This document shows positions 12,989-23,048 of a stretch of DNA of 64,000 nt, piece by piece. The first letter of the stretch is position 1, and every line of letters begins with the position of its first letter. The notes below the pieces were generated by a model. The model did no database searches, was not told the origin of the DNA, and saw only the letters and a list, made by a program, of their open reading frames with translations. The stretch comes from Tragulus kanchil. Its lineage: Eukaryota; Chordata; Mammalia; Artiodactyla; Tragulidae. The translations under genes and the position numbers were made by a program. The DNA is taken from positions 250,291,330-250,355,329 of the forward strand of contig JAIOJX010000026.1 in NCBI GenBank assembly GCA_022376925.1. The letters are read 5' to 3'.

Positions 12989-13309
12989 CTGGCGGGTGCG
13001 GGCGGCCGGGGGCTTTCCAGCCCTGGGGCCGACGCGGCTGGCCGAGGAGCAGCCTGGCAGCGGCGGCAGCGGCAGCGACAGCCACCCCGGGGAAAGAGCC
13101 GGGGGAGGGAGGGGAGGCGGGGTGAAGAGGAGGCGGAGGAGAAGGAAGGGGAGGAGGGCGGGCGGAATAAACTTCCCGAGGCGCCGCGGCACGGGCTGGG
13201 AGGACGGCGGCGGGCGGGGCCGGCCGGCTGGGGGCTGGCCCGGGGGCGGCGGGGTTGGGGGGACGGTCACTGAGAGTAGAAAAGTTCCCCCAGCGCCAAG
13301 GGGGAGGCT

Positions 13310-13329
13310 GCGGCGGCGGCGGCGGCGGC
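13310..13329. repeat. Second CGG trinucleotide repeat
   Basis: About seven CGG units just downstream, on the minus strand, of the inferred transcription start. Together with the run at 12969 this makes two potentially length-variable CCG tracts in one 5'UTR. Confidence 0.95.
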
Positions 13330-13376
13330 TGCAAAGAGCAGGAGCCGGAGCGGGAGGAGCGGGAGGAGGAGGAGAA

Positions 13377-13404
13377 GGAAGTGGCTGCGGAGCGCTCGGC
13401 CAAT
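13377..13404. promoter_or_regulatory. ETS-type site and CCAAT box
   Basis: GGAAGTG (13377-13383, CACTTCC on minus) and CCAAT (13400-13404, ATTGG on minus) lie 16 bp apart. This pairing is usual in TATA-less promoters, including divergent ones. Just left of them, the minus strand runs into a pyrimidine tract. Confidence 0.6.
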
Positions 13405-13712
13405 GAGTGTCTGGAGCTGTGATTAACCAGGCAGCAACACATCATTTCCTCCCGGCGCGGATCCAGGGAGCCGGGAGGGAGAGGGAAGGCGGCGGGGCGG
13501 GGCCGTCCCCGCGCCCCCTGCAGGCGCCCGGCCGGGGGCGAGCCCGCCGAGCCTGGCCGAGCAGCCCTCGGCGCGCCCCGCGCTGTCTGGCCGGCCGGGA
13601 GGAGGCTGCGAGCCTGCCGCCCGCGGGGCTCCTCGGAGGCGGGGAGGCGGCGGGGCAGGCCCGAGCCGGGCTCCCGCGGCCGGGGTGGGAGGAGGCGAGG
13701 CCTCGCGGCGGG

Positions 13713-13726
13713 GTGAGTGCCCAGGT
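13713..13726 (+). other. Candidate plus-strand splice donors
   Basis: GGGGTGAGTG, with GT at 13713, and CCAGGTAGGC, with GT at 13725, are acceptable donor sites at the right edge of the island. They would fit a divergent non-coding or 5'UTR exon on the plus strand. GC-rich sequence yields such matches by chance, so support is weak. Confidence 0.3.
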
Positions 13727-13860
13727 AGGCGCGGGCGGGGCCGTCTGGACAGCTCCCGGGGGCGCGCGGGGCGGGTGGACCGGCGGGCGGGCTGCCTCCT
13801 GGCCCGGGAATGCGGGCTGCGCGCGGTTGGAGCCCTGCTTGGCCGACTTAGGCTGGATTC

Positions 13861-14261
13861 ACAGAGAGAAGCCTCGGCATTCCCATCCAGGCCATTTCTG
13901 ACCTACCTTCTAATCCCCTTCCACTTTGCTCATTTCCTCGCAAGGTCTGGGGTTATTCAAGAGCTTGCCATTTTCGCAGACCGCCTCCTTAGAAATAAAA
14001 ATATGCATTTGGGGCGGGGGTAGGGAGCGGATGTTCGGCGGTAATCTAGCCCTGTCCTAGGCGCCATGGGAGCTTACAGTGGAAAGGAAGGAACATTCCC
14101 CGACACAGAGAGGTTGACAACCCGGGTCCTTAGATACACAAAACACTCCGGCGTGCTAATATTATCCGGAGCATCAAAAAGGCATGTGAGGATCAAATTT
14201 TGCACGGTGTCTGATGAGGGTAAGGAAAGCACTAAGCCATTTTCTCTGCCCTCTAGAAGTT
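13861..14261. other. Non-coding shore right of the island
   Basis: GC content falls off quickly. No repeat or coding frame is recognised. Confidence 0.5.
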
Positions 14262-14344
14262 TACAACGTACAGTCCTATCACAAAGCCAAATAAAAACAG
14301 GAAGCCAATAAATGGTAATACCATAAAGTATTTTTATCTCTACA

Positions 14345-14460
14345 GGTTCATTCATGCAGCAGGCATTACTGGGTGACTGCAGTACTGCAGAAGGTTGCAA
14401 AGAAAATGGAAGATCTGGTCCCTGTGGGTCAGGAGTTTACAGTCTAATTAGAAATACAAG
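14345..14460 (-). repeat. L2 LINE 3'-end remnant
   Basis: The stretch CATTCATGCAGCAGGCATTA then GATCTGGTCCCTGTGGGTCA and GTTTACAGTCTAATTAG fits the reverse complement of the L2 3' end. It is repeated at about 15487-15602. Confidence 0.6.
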
Positions 14461-14689
14461 GCAGATACACATGAAACCCCTAGCAGAGAATCCCCAGGCA
14501 TTACATAAGCCGGAAGATGCAGAAGGCTGGGGGCACTTTTCCATAAGGAGAAGGGCTGTGTACCTGTGTGACCTGTGTGAATCTGGAGGAAATTCCAGGT
14601 CAATCAAGCAAGAGTGCCTGTATATATCCCCCCTACCTCTGTAGAACAATGTGGCAGGGACCTCAGTGTCACTTGGCCAAAGCATCAGC

Positions 14690-14850
14690 CCTGCCACTTA
14701 AAAACTGTGTGACCTTGGGCACATTTTTAACTTCTTTAAGAAGGAAATATAGCCTGTCTCGTGAGATTTGTCGTGCCATTCAAATAAGATTACACATAGG
14801 TGGAAGCTTCTGTGTAAATATTCCTCAGTCGGGTCTATTTACGGAGCTCT
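14690..14850 (+). repeat. MIR SINE
   Basis: CTGCCACTTAAAAACTGTGT and GACCTTGGGCACATTTTTAA are the most conserved part of the MIR core. It is repeated at about 15832-15992 by duplication 4. Confidence 0.8.
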
Positions 14851-14904
14851 CACGTTACTAACCTCTTCCTGGTAACCTTCTTCTTAGAAGCCTATATGCT
14901 GCAA

Positions 14905-14934
14905 GGGACTTCCCTGGTGGCTCGCTCGGTAAGA
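14905..14934 (+). repeat. Truncated SINE head
   Basis: GGGACTTCCCTGGTGGCTCG is the head of a Bov-tA/CHR-type SINE, but the rest of the element is missing after about 30 bp. It is repeated at about 16047-16076. Confidence 0.55.
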
Positions 14935-16454
14935 CCAGGCACCAGGTTGGTTGTGTCCACCATATATCATCCTGCCCAGCAGACTGGCATGTGTGAGTAC
15001 TTTATAAAGGTTTGCAGAATAAGTCAATAAGTAAACTAATGCATACTCTTATGCTCTTAATGGTTCCTTTTATCTCTTCCTTCTTGTGCGGCAGGCTCAG
15101 TGCAGAATCCTCAAACTTAACCTTCACATAAACTAAGTGGCATTCCAGAAGACTCTGGGAGGATTCTGGGTAGTTCTTGCGGCCTTGTAACACACATAAG
15201 TTGATTGTGTGTGTGTGTAAAAAGGGCACACACAAGGATACAGCCCTTTGAACAAACCCTACTAACACAAGGAACCAGTCCAGATACAGTCATTTGGCTT
15301 GAATATCTTAATCTAGGGTTTCTCAACCTTGGTGCTATAGCACTCGATAATTGTATGGGGTGCTGTCGCGGGAGGTCCCCTGACCTGGAAAGCACTAGTT
15401 TTTAACAACGTACAGTCCTATCACAAAGCCAAATAAAAACAGGAAGCCAATAAATGGTAATACCATAAAGTATTTTTATCTCTACAGGTTCATTCATGCA
15501 GCAGGCATTACTGGGTGACTGCAGTACTGCAGAAGGTTGCAAAGAAAATGGAAGATCTGGTCCCTGTGGGTCAGGAGTTTACAGTCTAATTAGAAATACA
15601 AGGCAGATACACATGAAACCCCTAGCAGAGAATCCCCAGGCATTACATAAGCCGGAAGATGCAGAAGGCTGGGGGCACTTTTCCATAAGGAGAAGGGCTG
15701 TGTACCTGTGTGACCTGTGTGAATCTGGAGGAAATTCCAGGTCAATCAAGCAAGAGTGCCTGTATATATCCCCCCTACCTCTGTAGAACAATGTGGCAGG
15801 GACCTCAGTGTCACTTGGCCAAAGCATCAGCCCTGCCACTTAAAAACTGTGTGACCTTGGGCACATTTTTAACTTCTTTAAGAAGGAAATATAGCCTGTC
15901 TCGTGAGATTTGTCGTGCCATTCAAATAAGATTACACATAGGTGGAAGCTTCTGTGTAAATATTCCTCAGTCGGGTCTATTTACGGAGCTCTCACGTTAC
16001 TAACCTCTTCCTGGTAACCTTCTTCTTAGAAGCCTATATGCTGCAAGGGACTTCCCTGGTGGCTCGCTCGGTAAGACCAGGCACCAGGTTGGTTGTGTCC
16101 ACCATATATCATCCTGCCCAGCAGACTGGCATGTGTGAGTACTTTATAAAGGTTTGCAGAATAAGTCAATAAGTAAACTAATGCATACTCTTATGCTCTT
16201 AATGGTTCCTTTTATCTCTTCCTTCTTGTGCGGCAGGCTCAGTGCAGAATCCTCAAACTTAACCTTCACATAAACTAAGTGGCATTCCAGAAGACTCTGG
16301 GAGGATTCTGGGTAGTTCTTGCGGCCTTGTAACACACATAAGTTGATTGTGTGTGTGTGTAAAAAGGGCACACACAAGGATACAGCCCTTTGAACAAACC
16401 CTACTAACACAAGGAACCAGTCCAGATACAGTCATTTGGCTTGAATATCTTAAT

Positions 16455-16773
16455 CTAGGGTTTCTCAACCTTGGTGCTATAGACATCCTTGCTGGATAAT
16501 TGTATGGGGTGCTGTCCCGCGTAGCGTTAGAGGTTTTGCATCACCCTTGACCTCTATCCATCAGATGTGAATAGGACTCCCTCCACACGCATGACAACCA
16601 AAAATGTCTCCTGTGCTTTGTGTGTGCTTAAAGTCTTTGCAGCCCCGTGGACTGTAGCCCACCAGGCTCCTCTGTCCGTGGAATTTTCCAGGCAGTAATG
16701 CTGAAGTGGGTTTCCGGTTTCTAATGTCTAGGGAGGGTAGGCGGAGGTAAAATCACTGCCCTTTGAGAACCAT
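16455..16773 (+). repeat. MER20 DNA transposon, split by a SINE
   Basis: AGGGTTTCTCAACCTTGGTG begins the element, followed by GGATAATTG, the TGACAACCAAAAATGTCTCC block, and a GAGAACCATGG end. These match the MER20 (hAT-Charlie) consensus as I recall it. The middle is interrupted by a BOV-A2 fragment at 16625-16722. Confidence 0.75.
16625..16722 (-). repeat. BOV-A2/Bov-tA fragment inside MER20
   Basis: GTCTTTGCAGCCCCGTGGAC, TGTAGCCCACCAGGCTCCTC and TTTTCCAGGCAGTAATGCTG are the minus-strand BOV-A unit. The insertion post-dates MER20 and is ruminant-specific. Confidence 0.8.
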
Positions 16774-16898
16774 GGCTTACCCCAACATCTAATCCATTGA
16801 CCTAAGTGACACCACTCAAGTAACTTGGAGGAAAAAATCTTCTGTTATTCTAAGATTTCCAGATCTCCTCCATCGTATGTTTCAAGGAGCACGACTCT

Positions 16899-19042
16899 TG
16901 TTAATTAATTGCCTGCTGCATTGTGAATTGGCAACTCTTCTGGTTTCTGCGTATCCTCCTCCTTTACGCCCAGATCAACATGTTCATTTCTAAAAGTCAA
17001 CAGCTTTCAAAAACTATTAGGAAACAGAGTCTTGAGCAACCTAAGAGTCCTGTACAATATTTTCCTGTAAAATTGGGCGAATTTATTCCATAAAATTTTG
17101 CATGTAAGTAATACAGAATATAAATTGTAATTTTTAGAGATGATTTCATTAAAAATATCTAAGTAACTCCACTGAGTGATGTTTCTCTTGAAGCCATTTC
17201 TTCTTGGTTCCAATAGCGTATAATAGTATATAGGAACATGGCTTATTAAAACCTGTAAAGCAAAAATCAGCTTAGTTATATACATGAACTTTCAGAAGCA
17301 AATCCTTTAGAAGAATATTGGTAGGATATTTGAGAGCTGGTGTTGATGAGAATCATGACAGATTGATGTGCTACAGTTCAATTTGTAGAAGTTTCTGGAA
17401 GAGAAATATTAATGGTTGAAGGAATGAATAAACAAATTCTAACAAGTCTGTTCATTTAGTTTGGGCATGTAGAACCCAAAAATCTCCCTGTTCCCAGCAG
17501 GCAATAGTAATTACAATGTGAGCAGACATTTTTGTTCAGTAAGACAGTATTATCTGTCTCATTAAATAAAGTTATTTGAAATATTGGTTTTATAGTTTTG
17601 TTCATATTTAGTTTTGAGTTTTATAGGTATGTAATAGATATAAGCATATGGAAATTCATTTACCTCTAGTTTAGTGGTTGTTCACATTTAAGCTGAGCAC
17701 TGAAAACTAGGTAGGCATCTAAAGTGCTTAGAAAAAGGAAAAGGTTGGAGGGCTGGATGTGGTTTATGGCATAGCGATTCTCCCATTTCTGTTTTATTAA
17801 ACTGGAACTGGAATGCATGCTCTGAGGGGAGCTCCACATTCTCTATGAAATTCGTTCTTCTGCTCCAGTTACAGTATTTTTAAAAGAAACTGATATCCTA
17901 TGAGAGTAATTAATATGACACGTAATCTGGATCATATGAATGTCTGCCCATGGAACTGGAATGCAGTGAGGTCTCAATTTCTCAACAGCTTTTTAATTAA
18001 TTGCCTGCTGCATTGTGAATTGGCAACTCTTCTGGTTTCTGTATCCTCCTCCTTTACGCCCAGATCAACATGTTCATTTCTAAAAGTCAACAGCTTTCAA
18101 AAACTATTAGGAAACAGAGTCTTGAGCAACCTAAGAGTCCTGTACAATATTTTCCTGTAAAATTGGGCGAATTTATTCCATAAAATTTTGCATGTAAGTA
18201 ATACAGAATATAAATTGTAATTTTTAGAGATGATTTCATTAAAAATATCTAAGTAACTCCACTGAGTGATGTTTCTCTTGAAGCCATTTCTTCTTGGTTC
18301 CAATAGCGTATAATAGTATATAGGAACATGGCTTATTAAAACCTGTAAAGCAAAAATCAGCTTAGTTATATACATGAACTTTCAGAAGCAAATCCTTTAG
18401 AAGAATATTGGTAGGATATTTGAGAGCTGGTGTTGATGAGAATCATGACAGATTGATGTGCTACAGTTCAATTTGTAGAAGTTTCTGGAAGAGAAATATT
18501 AATGGTTGAAGGAATGAATAAACAAATTCTAACAAGTCTGTTCATTTAGTTTGGGCATGTAGAACCCAAAAATCTCCCTGTTCCCAGCAGGCAATAGTAA
18601 TTACAATGTGAGCAGACATTTTTGTTCAGTAAGACAGTATTATCTGTCTCATTAAATAAAGTTATTTGAAATATTGGTTTTATAGTTTTGTTCATATTTA
18701 GTTTTGAGTTTTATAGGTATGTAATAGATATAAGCATATGGAAATTCATTTACCTCTAGTTTAGTGGTTGTTCACATTTAAGCTGAGCACTGAAAACTAG
18801 GTAGGCATCTAAAGTGCTTAGAAAAAGGAAAAGGTTGGAGGGCTGGATGTGGTTTATGGCATAGCGATTCTCCCATTTCTGTTTTATTAAACTGGAACTG
18901 GAATGCATGCTCTGAGGGGAGCTCCACATTCTCTATGAAATTCGTTCTTCTGCTCCAGTTACAGTATTTTTAAAAGAAACTGATATCCTATGAGAGTAAT
19001 TAATATGACACGTAATCTGGATCATATGAATGTCTGCCCATG
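16899..19042. repeat. Tandem duplication 5 (offset about 1090)
   Basis: Copy A is 16901-17952 and copy B about 17993-19042. The only difference I found is TTTCTGCGTATCC against TTTCTGTATCC, close to the left edge. A filler of about 40 bp (17953-17992) sits between the copies. With the preceding G it begins GGAACTGGAATGCA, which also occurs at about 17804. Confidence 0.95.
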
Positions 19043-19840
19043 CAACCATGATTCCACTTCCCTTTTTTGCTATGTGCCTTTCATACAGTTTATTTAAATT
19101 TTATAAAACTTATTTAAGGCTTCAGTGAAGGTCTGCAGAATTTTTTCTTCTCTTAAAGTTGTCCATAAGGTGTCCACTCAAGTGTGAGAAATGCTGACTA
19201 AGCTGCCTCGTGACTATTCCTGAAGAATGATGAATTCAAAGACCCTGATATCTGGAATTTAGTCCTAATCCTGAAGCCCATAAGAAACCAGTATTATGTT
19301 CCAAAGATTGAAATGACTGGATCAGAAGAGTAGGGGGTGGAAGGGAAATCTTAACCTGAAAGGATCACAAAAAGTCCCATCAGGACTGGCACCCTTTTCG
19401 TCAAAAGGCAAAGACTTAACCAGTCAGGACAAACCTTGTTTATCTTCCAGTTAACCTTTCTCGGGTGTATGAATGATTCCATAATTGTTCATTTCATACA
19501 AGACTTTATTGGCCATCCACCACAGTCAAAGAGCTGTGGGAGCTGCAGCTGCCTCCCACTTGGGAAAGTTCATTCAGTCACTCCTGGCACAGCCAGTCAC
19601 ACACAAACCAGCGCTTGGCTACGAGCCAACCGTGTGGTCAAAGAAGCTTACCAAACCATTGCAGAAAGGAAAGATTATTCATTAAACAATGTCGAGGCAC
19701 TTGGACAAAACCCTGGTATTGAGTCCTCTGACCCATTCCTGAAAATATTTCCAGAAGAAATTAAGCAAAAATATATATATATTATTTTTTAAAAAATTAT
19801 AAATTAACTCAGAGCAAATATAGGTAGATACCCTTGGAGG
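19043..19840. other. Non-coding stretch
   Basis: No gene or firm repeat call. A plus-strand frame of 118 codons (19436-19792) has no recognisable features and ends in an AT run. Confidence 0.5.
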
Positions 19841-19848
19841 GGACAGGA

Positions 19849-19956
19849 CTTTTTTTTTTGCCCTACCACAGGACTGCAGGCTCCCCAACCAGGGATCAAA
19901 CCCAGGCCCACAGCAGTGAAAATGCCACATCTTAACCACTGAACCTCTAGGAAATT
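19849..19956 (-). repeat. Truncated tRNA-derived SINE
   Basis: On the minus strand the sequence reads GGTTCAGTGGTTAAGATGTG, then GGGTTTGATCCCTGG, ending in an A run, as in a tRNA-head SINE. A one-mismatch target-site duplication, GGACAGGACTT (19841-19851) and GGAAAGGACTT (19960-19970), supports a retroposed insertion. Confidence 0.75.
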
Positions 19957-20159
19957 TCTGGAAAGGACTTCTTAAATATAAGCTATGGAAGAAATTAAAG
20001 GATTAGTTGAAAAACTAAAAATAAATAAAAAGAAAGATCAGTTGGCCTAACTATGTACATTTTTCCCCTAAAATGTCTTAGGGAACAACTAAACAAAACC
20101 AGGGGGAACCAAGTAGTTAAGCTACTTAACAACAGACATGCCAGAGGGTTAAAGTCTTT

Positions 20160-20371
20160 CTTTTGGGGGGTGCTCTGCGTCTTCGTTACAGCTCACAGGC
20201 TTTCTCTACTTGTGGCGAGAGCGGGTTACTCTCTAGTTGCCGTGTCCTGGCTTCTCACTGTGGTGGCTGCTCTTGCTGCAGAGTACCGCCTCAGTAGTTG
20301 TGGCCCACAGACTTAGTTGCCCTCGGGCATTAGCAGCCAGATGCTTAGCCACTGAACCACTTGGGAAGTCC
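20160..20371 (-). repeat. CHR-2-like SINE
   Basis: On the minus strand it begins GGACTTCCCAAGTGGTTCAG and carries the rest of the CHR-2-like body. The direct repeat AAAGTCTTT at 20151-20159 and 20372-20380 is its target-site duplication. Duplication 6 starts inside this element, so copy B (from 21423) holds only its tRNA-side part. Confidence 0.85.
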
Positions 20372-22574
20372 AAAGTCTTTACTATATTAAAAAATAATAA
20401 TAATAGAATAAAACTCTTAAAAATTTAACAAAATGTACCTTTTAATAAAAAGTTGAGTAGATGTCATAAAAGACAAGGAAAAATAAAATTTCACATATGA
20501 CTATTAGGGGAAAAGTTCACTCTAAAAACTGACATGGCAATGCAAACAAAACTAAGATAAAATGTTTTACACAATTTTCAGCAATTGAGCATATTCTCTA
20601 GTGGTAAGGTTGACTTACAAAGGTCATTTAGTTGCTATGGAAAGTGTAAACTGGAAAACGATTTCTTAAAGATAATTGATCTGTATGAAACACCTTAAAA
20701 ATATTTATACCCAGATACTTTAATTCCACTTCAGGAATTTATTCTGTGAAAATAATCATCAATGACACAAGAATTCATATAAAAAATGAGTATCACCTCA
20801 TAATTTTGGAAATGCAAACAAACATAACTTTAAAAAACAGAATACAAAGATAATATTCCAATTCCATGATGCTTATAAATACATGAGTCCCTCACACTCA
20901 CATATACATAAAGATGAAAGACTAGAAGACAATTATTTCAGATGTGTATTAATTACCTTTGAATCACTGGTAGGGTTGACTTATTCTTTACACATCTGTG
21001 TATTCTAACTTTTCTGTATTACTTTCATAAGCAGAAATAATCATTATAAAAATAGAAATGCATATATTTCTAAAGGGTCTGACAATCATTGGGCAAACCT
21101 TACTGGTGAGGAATGTATGTGGACTTGTATGTGTGAAGTAGGCCTTAGGAATGAGACAACAGAATTCAAATCAGGCATTGTTGGGCTCTGTTAGTAGGTC
21201 CCTTTCTTTCAGAAGATTCCCCAGAGAACCTCAGAGCCTTATCTCATTTTTGCCTGCATCTCAGTCTGGTTGTAACTCATTTCCTCACAACCTTGAGGGC
21301 TATCAAGGGCTATTAACCATCAGTCTTGTCCTAGGTCTTGCTCAAATTCTGAAGTTGCTTGAGTTTCTAATTCGCTTAACTATGGTTAATGTGGAGACGT
21401 GGATTTTTAAAAGCTACTCCCATGCTGCGGAGTACCGCCTCAGTAGTTGTGGCCCACAGACTTAGTTGCCCTCGGGCATTAGCAGCCAGATGCTTAGCCA
21501 CTGAACCACTTGGGAAGTCCAAAGTCTTTACTATATTAAAAAATAATAATAATAGAATAAAACTCTTAAAAATTTAACAAAATGTACCTTTTAATAAAAA
21601 GTTGAGTAGATGTCATAAAAGACAAGGAAAAATAAAATTTCACATATGACTATTAGGGGAAAAGTTCACTCTAAAAACTGACATGGCAATGCAAACAAAA
21701 CTAAGATAAAATGTTTTACACAATTTTCAGCAATTGAGCATATTCTCTAGTGGTAAGGTTGACTTACAAAGGTCATTTAGTTGCTATGGAAAGTGTAAAC
21801 TGGAAAACGATTTCTTAAAGATAATTGATCTGTATGAAACACCTTAAAAATATTTATACCCAGATACTTTAATTCCACTTCAGGAATTTATTCTGTGAAA
21901 ATAATCATCAATGACACAAGAATTCATATAAAAAATGAGTATCACCTCATAATTTTGGAAATGCAAACAAACATAACTTTAAAAAACAGAATACAAAGAT
22001 AATATTCCAATTCCATGATGCTTATAAATACATGAGTCCCTCACACTCACATATACATAAAGATGAAAGACTAGAAGACAATTATTTCAGATGTGTATTA
22101 ATTACCTTTGAATCACTGGTAGGGTTGACTTATTCTTTACACATCTGTGTATTCTAACTTTTCTGTATTACTTTCATAAGCAGAAATAATCATTATAAAA
22201 ATAGAAATGCATATATTTCTAAAGGGTCTGACAATCATTGGGCAAACCTTACTGGTGAGGAATGTATGTGGACTTGTATGTGTGAAGTAGGCCTTAGGAA
22301 TGAGACAACAGAATTCAAATCAGGCATTGTTGGGCTCTGTTAGTAGGTCCCTTTCTTTCAGAAGATTCCCCAGAGAACCTCAGAGCCTTATCTCATTTTT
22401 TGCCTGCATCTCAGTCTGGTTGTAACTCATTTCCTCACAACCTTGAGGGCTATCAAGGGCTATTAACCATCAGTCTTGTCCTAGGTCTTGCTCAAATTCT
22501 GAAGTTGCTTGAGTTTCTAATTCGCTTAACTATGGTTAATGTGGAGACGTGGATTTTTAAAAGCTACTCCCATG
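20274..22574. repeat. Tandem duplication 6 (offset about 1149-1150)
   Basis: Copy A is 20274-21424 and copy B 21423-22574. The join lies inside a SINE, with a 1-2 base shared edge and one mismatch just after it (CTGCAG versus CTGCGG). The only other difference seen is one extra T in a T run (TCATTTTTGC versus TCATTTTTTGC). Confidence 0.95.
20650..21055 (+). repeat. L1 3'-end remnant
   Basis: Segments such as TTCCACTTCAGGAATTTATT, AAAATAATCATC, then TTTTCTGTATTACTTTCATAAG near the end follow the 3' end of old mammalian L1 (ORF2 end and 3'UTR). It is repeated at about 21799-22205. Confidence 0.65.
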
Positions 22575-23048
22575 GATAAATGCCCTCAGGACAACCAAAT
22601 TAATTTCTTCCTCAATTTAAACAGTATATTTTAAATATAGCTGTGTAGCTCTTGGTAGAATCCAGCACTATCTTGGTTCTTCATTTTTTTGTCTGACTGA
22701 ACAGTGGCATAATAAAAGACACTGCCACGAATAAGAAATCAAAGCAATTTTCCAAGTTCTAGTGTAGCCCCACTTTACCAATATATAAAATCCAAATGCT
22801 TCCTTTTTATTAACCTACTTTTGCTTAATGAAACTCCAGAGATCAGCTGCTAAGGTTAATTACATACAGCAGAGGACTAGCTGTGTGACCTTAGGCAGGT
22901 AGCTTCTAGATTTCAGAGCCTAGCTTCAGTCTAGCTTCTCTGGTGTAAAGGAGGGCTGAGTTGCATTTCGGAGGTCTCTCAGTTTCAAAATTCTACAACT
23001 CATTAGAGTTACTAAGCAGCTTATTATCTGAAGTTGCTGATGTGTTTG
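22575..23048. other. Non-coding gap with a MIR
   Basis: The stretch between duplications 6 and 7. A MIR-like block is seen at about 22850-22990 (CTAGCTGTGTGACCTTAGGC, then GGAGGTCTCTCAG). Nothing else is recognised. Confidence 0.6.
22850..22990 (+). repeat. MIR SINE
   Basis: CTAGCTGTGTGACCTTAGGC is the MIR core, followed by a diverged right half. Confidence 0.7.

Larger units (their letters stand above)
12812..13380 (-). other. Candidate 5'UTR exon 1 of a minus-strand gene
   Basis: Read on the minus strand, the sequence starts near the CCAAT and ETS sites, is pyrimidine- and CGG-rich like many mammalian 5'UTRs, and ends CCAGAG followed by GTGAGGGCAG, a good match to the donor consensus, with the intron starting at 12811. 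No ATG here opens a frame with protein-family character; the long proline-rich frame across the donor (12605-13270) is a composition effect. If this is right, the gene continues to the left and coding exons lie beyond the part I can identify. The transcription start is inferred from the promoter motifs only. Confidence 0.5.
12770..13860. promoter_or_regulatory. CpG island promoter
   Basis: This block is very rich in G+C and in CpG, in sharp contrast to the AT-rich surroundings. It holds GC boxes (for example GGGGCGGGGC near 12897 and 13493), a CCAAT box at 13400-13404, an ETS-type GGAAGTG at 13377-13383, and two CGG runs. No TATA box is seen at a plausible spacing. Such islands normally mark the 5' end of a broadly expressed vertebrate gene. 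Splice donors in both directions leave open a divergent promoter. It is one of the few stretches untouched by the tandem duplications. I do not recognise the gene. Confidence 0.85.
14262..16519. repeat. Tandem duplication 4 (offset about 1142)
   Basis: Copy A is about 14262-15370 and copy B about 15402-16519. The body appears identical by eye. The last 30 bases of copy A are damaged: CTATAGCACTCGATAATTG against a longer CTATAGACATCC...GGATAATTG in copy B. About 30 bp of sequence found only at the join follows (15371-15401). Since the damage lies inside a MER20 element that is intact in copy B, copy A is the corrupted version. Confidence 0.93.

Noticed and set aside
12605..13445. Long proline-, alanine- and arginine-rich frames on both strands across the CpG island
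   Set aside because: All frames are open in this stretch because stop codons are AT-rich. The frames are low-complexity, run through the likely splice donor, and some start at non-ATG codons.
13407..13901. Plus-strand frame of 164 codons downstream of the CCAAT box
   Set aside because: It begins at GTG, not ATG. The nearby ATG at 13403 is followed shortly by an in-frame stop. The composition is that of the CpG island and no family is recognisable.
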